Below, one piece after another: positions 61,210 through 64,000 of a stretch of 64,000 nucleotides of DNA. Source of the DNA: Microcoleus sp. FACHB-1515 (GTDB taxonomy: Bacteria > Cyanobacteriota > Cyanobacteriia > Elainellales > Elainellaceae); NCBI RefSeq assembly GCF_014696105.1, contig NZ_JACJPO010000064.1, forward strand, positions 1-64,000, read 5' to 3'. Under the pieces are notes generated by a model. The model was not told the DNA's origin, did not search any database, and saw nothing but the letters and a program-made list of their open reading frames with translations. The position numbers and the translations under genes were made by a program. Each line of letters opens with the position of its first letter. Position 1 is the first letter of the stretch.

Positions 61210-62001
61210 TCAATTCACGATTGGGCTAGCCACAATGTTACGGGTGTCAAAATCAATGCCGCGATCGCGCAAATCAATCTCCAACGCGGACAATAAACTT
61301 GCCCAGTCGCTCGCTAGTTCAGCATTAACAGGCTCAGTTCGATACAGATTGCCCAGCGTGGTCAGAGCGTCGTACCAGATGCCATTTTCGGCATAGAGCT
61401 GGGCTTGTTCATGCGGTGATGCTGCTGCAAGTGAGCCAGCAAGAGTTGGATCGATCGCCACTCGCTGAATCGAGCCTTCCACAAACAGTGGCTCCGACGG
61501 ATTGCTTTGACATGAGACGGAGACCGACCATTGATAGGTTTGGCCGATTTCCAGCGGTGGAGCGTCATTCGGCAAGGCGATCGAAATAATTCCCGGTCGA
61601 TCTGGTGGCCTCAACCCAATCAAAGTTGCAGATCCATCCCGCCCCAGCGAAAAGTTGATCGACTCAACCTCGCTGCTGGTGTAGGGAATATACACCCAAA
61701 AAGTCGGACGTTCTGAAACGGTGAAGACGGGTTGTGACTTGGGAATTAAAGCGGTGAGAAACTGATTGACAGCAGCAAAATTGCCGCAGGGCGATCGCGT
61801 TCCCATGTCGATTTGGCGGGTGGGACTGCCTCGATCTGATCCGGGTGGTGGCGGTGGGGCGACGTAGTGAAGCGGTTGCGGCGTGGCAAGGACGGCAGGG
61901 GCGATCAGCAAGCTGGCAGTACCTACGGTGAGCGAAGCGTGTAACAGCAAACCGTGAATCCGCCTAAGGGCGATCGAGCGTCGCAAACTGCTATGCCACA
62001 T
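61210..62001 (-). CDS. DUF928 family protein
   Basis: 263 residues. A signal peptide-like start (HGLLLHASLTVGTASLLIAPAVLA) precedes the domain with FTVSERPTFWVYIPYTSSEVESI, GIISIALPNDAPPLEIGQTYQWSVSVSC and ENGIWYDALTTLGNLYRTEP. This is the DUF928 pattern. Proteins of this family are often encoded beside CHAT/CHASE2 genes in cyanobacteria. Its start lies 2 bp after the CHAT-CHASE2 stop, so they form an operon. Exported; function unknown. Confidence 0.85.
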   Translation of the reverse strand: MWHSSLRRSIALRRIHGLLLHASLTVGTASLLIAPAVLATPQPLHYVAPPPPPGSDRGSPTRQIDMGTRSPCGNFAAVNQFLTALIPKSQPVFTVSERPTFWVYIPYTSSEVESINFSLGRDGSATLIGLRPPDRPGIISIALPNDAPPLEIGQTYQWSVSVSCQSNPSEPLFVEGSIQRVAIDPTLAGSLAAASPHEQAQLYAENGIWYDALTTLGNLYRTEPVNAELASDWASLLSALEIDLRDRGIDFDTRNIVASPIVN

Positions 62002-62003
62002 TT

Positions 62004-64000
62004 TCAATCCTTCAATTTGTGACTGTAGCGTTGGACGATCGATCCGGCTGCAATTGTTCCGCTTAGGGCGAAAGCAGCCGGAACGAGGGGAACCCAATTG
62101 CCCCGCAGCAGCAGCACATAGCAGCCGCCGATCAGCAAGACGATCGCGCCACTTCCGATCAGCAATTGTTTGGCAGAGGTGAACCGCCAAACGATTGCGC
62201 CGCCTGCGATCGACCAAACCATAATCCAAACGAGATCACCCGCCGCTGACCAAGGTTGCAGTAACGGCTGTTTATCCAGCACAACGCTGAGAATTTGGCT
62301 GATCATGTGCGCTTGAATTTCGACTCCGGGCATTTTTTCGCGGCTGTCGCGGCTGTAGGGCGTCAGGTGAACATCGCGGAAGCTGGCGTCAGTATTGCCA
62401 ATTAGAACGATGCGGTCTTTTACCCAGGCGGGATCGATCGCGCCCTGAAGCACCTGCGCCAAGGTGACGGTTCGCGCCACGCCATCTTGAGCAGGACGAT
62501 AGTTGAGCAAAATTTGATGGCCTCTCGCATCGATCGATCGATAGCCGCCGCTGTTGCCTTCAAGCGGCGTGAACAGAGTGTCGCCAATTTTGAGGCGGGG
62601 CAATTCTTCGGCTGTCCACTCCAGGTGGATGCCTTCATCTTCGAGATAGCGCAAGGCAGTGAGCAAGCCAAACGAGTAGTTCGCCGGACAAATTGAGTTG
62701 GCAGGCGGCGACTGCATCAGCAGATGGCGACGAATGCGATCGTCAAAGTCAGGTGGTGTGCTGCTAAAGCCCACGCTGCCCAATTGCCGAGCGGCGGGAA
62801 TTTCTGGCGGTGGCGCAATGCCAAGATTGCCCTGCGTTTTGCCAAAGCTGCAAAGGGTGATAAGGCGATCGTCTTGCAATCGCTTTGCCAGGGGAGGCGC
62901 GTCCGCCGCAAAGTCGCGATATAAGTCGAGTCCGATCGCACGTGGCCGATAGGACTGGAGCCGCTGGAGCAACTGATCGAGGTTGCGATCGCTCAAGGAT
63001 GCACCCCGCCGCTGCTCAGAAGGCTGGGCGGCAACATCGGCCTCAGTGATCGTGACGATTAAGAGGCGGTCGTCTTGGCCTCGATCGGGACGCAGCCGCA
63101 TCAACTGATCAAACGCGCTCAACTCTAGCGGTTGTAGGACGCCTGAAAGTCTTGCAAGGAGAGCAACACAGACGAATAGGCCGCTGAGGGCAAAGGCGAA
63201 TCGGGGCGGAGTGTGGTGGCAGCGCAAACGGGCGGACGGTTGAAGGAGCGATCGCCAAGTGAGTTCTGGGGCAGTCGGTGTTTGATAAATGACGGGCAAC
63301 CAGCTTGCACATGGGAAATGGTCTTCCAAGCCCTGCAAGCGTTCTCGTGCGGCTCGAACGGCAAGATGAAACGATTGATTTCCGGCAAAAGCGTTCAAAA
63401 AGTACAGCAAAAACTGTTGTGCAACGCGATCCGGCACAGGTTCACGCATCACAATCAGGTGCGGAATGTGCAGGTCGGCCAGCGATCGCGCCAACCCCAA
63501 TCCATCACAAGAGTTGAAGATCGCAAGCTGCAAACCCTGCGCGATCGCTCGCTTCAATCCATAGCGCAAATCTTCGATCGACAAGCTATCCCAAGCGTTA
63601 ATAAAAATTCGACCCGCCTGCACACTGTCTTGACTTGAACTATGTCCGGCAAAAAACAAAATGTCCCAAGGTTGTTCCCAAAGTCGATCGTTAATTTGCT
63701 GCCGTTCCGGTTCCACTAAAAACGTTACGTCTGCATTTGGCAAGCTTTCAAGAAACTGGCGATCAATCTGCGTATCGATGTTCAGGCTGTTTCCTAAAAT
63801 CGCGAGAATCTTAACTTTTGCAGCCGTCACAATTGTCGCAGAAGTAATCTGCTCAAAGTCCGGCGAACTAAAAGCAATTTCCGCTTGGGAATAGCGATCG
63901 ATGAAGTCCCATTTGTGCCAGGGAAGCTGGCTTAAACGTGAATCTTGCGATCGAATTAACACCTGAATTGGCTCTTGTGGATTCAGCGCTTCTCGCAGCC
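62004..64000 (-). CDS. CHAT-CHASE2 protein (5' end beyond window)
   Basis: The reading frame stays open to the right edge, so the start is beyond 64000. The N-terminal part is a CHAT protease-like domain with the catalytic His in FFAGHSSSQDS and Cys in IFNSCDGLGLA. A membrane helix (FALSGLFVCVALLARLSGVL) and an extracellular CHASE2 sensor domain (with RLLIVTITEADVAAQ and DRIVLIGNTDASF) follow. Two to three C-terminal helices (DLVWIMVWSIAGGAIVW, LLIGSGAIVLLIGGCYVLL) end it. CHAT-CHASE2 receptors are thought to couple an external signal to proteolysis. It is followed 2 bp later by DUF928. Confidence 0.88.
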   Translation of the reverse strand, partial: LREALNPQEPIQVLIRSQDSRLSQLPWHKWDFIDRYSQAEIAFSSPDFEQITSATIVTAAKVKILAILGNSLNIDTQIDRQFLESLPNADVTFLVEPERQQINDRLWEQPWDILFFAGHSSSQDSVQAGRIFINAWDSLSIEDLRYGLKRAIAQGLQLAIFNSCDGLGLARSLADLHIPHLIVMREPVPDRVAQQFLLYFLNAFAGNQSFHLAVRAARERLQGLEDHFPCASWLPVIYQTPTAPELTWRSLLQPSARLRCHHTPPRFAFALSGLFVCVALLARLSGVLQPLELSAFDQLMRLRPDRGQDDRLLIVTITEADVAAQPSEQRRGASLSDRNLDQLLQRLQSYRPRAIGLDLYRDFAADAPPLAKRLQDDRLITLCSFGKTQGNLGIAPPPEIPAARQLGSVGFSSTPPDFDDRIRRHLLMQSPPANSICPANYSFGLLTALRYLEDEGIHLEWTAEELPRLKIGDTLFTPLEGNSGGYRSIDARGHQILLNYRPAQDGVARTVTLAQVLQGAIDPAWVKDRIVLIGNTDASFRDVHLTPYSRDSREKMPGVEIQAHMISQILSVVLDKQPLLQPWSAAGDLVWIMVWSIAGGAIVWRFTSAKQLLIGSGAIVLLIGGCYVLLLRGNWVPLVPAAFALSGTIAAGSIVQRYSHKLKD

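Overview
The window is a piece of a cyanobacterial chromosome, probably from a filamentous or Leptolyngbya-like lineage. It carries genes for photosystem II D2, photosystem I PsaD, the SbtA/SbtB bicarbonate system, carotenoid enzymes (CruA-like, CrtO-like), Tic22, PAP/fibrillin, DUF3134 and DUF2996 proteins. The HIP1 octamer GCGATCGC is dense across almost every native gene. No rRNA, tRNA or CRISPR array was found. Gene calls rest on reading the translations; no database search was possible.

Layout. 1-3.5 kb: tail of a psbD copy with no psbC behind it, a YdcF/DUF218 membrane protein, psaD, hisC. 3.6-4.4 kb: a small AT-rich membrane-protein gene followed 4 bp later by an integron attC-like site. 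4.4-8.2 kb: inorganic carbon and ion transport (CPA2 antiporter, sbtB, sbtA). 8.2-24.2 kb: housekeeping and lone genes (PD-(D/E)XK nuclease, fibrillin, DUF3134, mraY, TspO-like, SbcC-like, CruA-like, ROK sugar kinase, P450, DICT-GAF histidine kinase, HEAT protein) and a second AT-rich lone gene flanked by small palindromes. 24.5-32.2 kb: argB, glgC, a chimeric pentapeptide membrane protein with a small partner, DUF2996, and thrC with a MoaD-like gene. 32.3-42.6 kb: tandem ribbon-helix-helix genes, FeS photolyase, orphan amino-acid binding protein, Tic22-prmC, GHL10 hydrolase, zinc metallopeptidase, GH13 amylase. 42.7-46.8 kb: hemL followed by a convergent methyltransferase/endonuclease pair and then a second copy of the last 81 codons of hemL plus its terminator. 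47-64 kb: ADH-crtO pair, DUF924, a five-gene overlapping operon behind a perfect LexA-type box, MerR, a response regulator, class II aldolase, two related Ser/Thr kinases, DUF928 and a CHAT-CHASE2 sensor running off the right edge.

The main result is the restriction-modification-like insertion between two 97%-identical copies of the hemL 3' end (43803-44050 and 46504-46751). This looks like acquisition by recombination with the essential tetrapyrrole gene kept intact. The second is a probable single integron cassette at 3773-4311, in which the attC-like site can be folded by eye (R, spacer and L boxes with one extrahelical base). A weaker echo lies near 23.4-24.4 kb. Convergent genes here often share or abut stop codons, showing tight packing.
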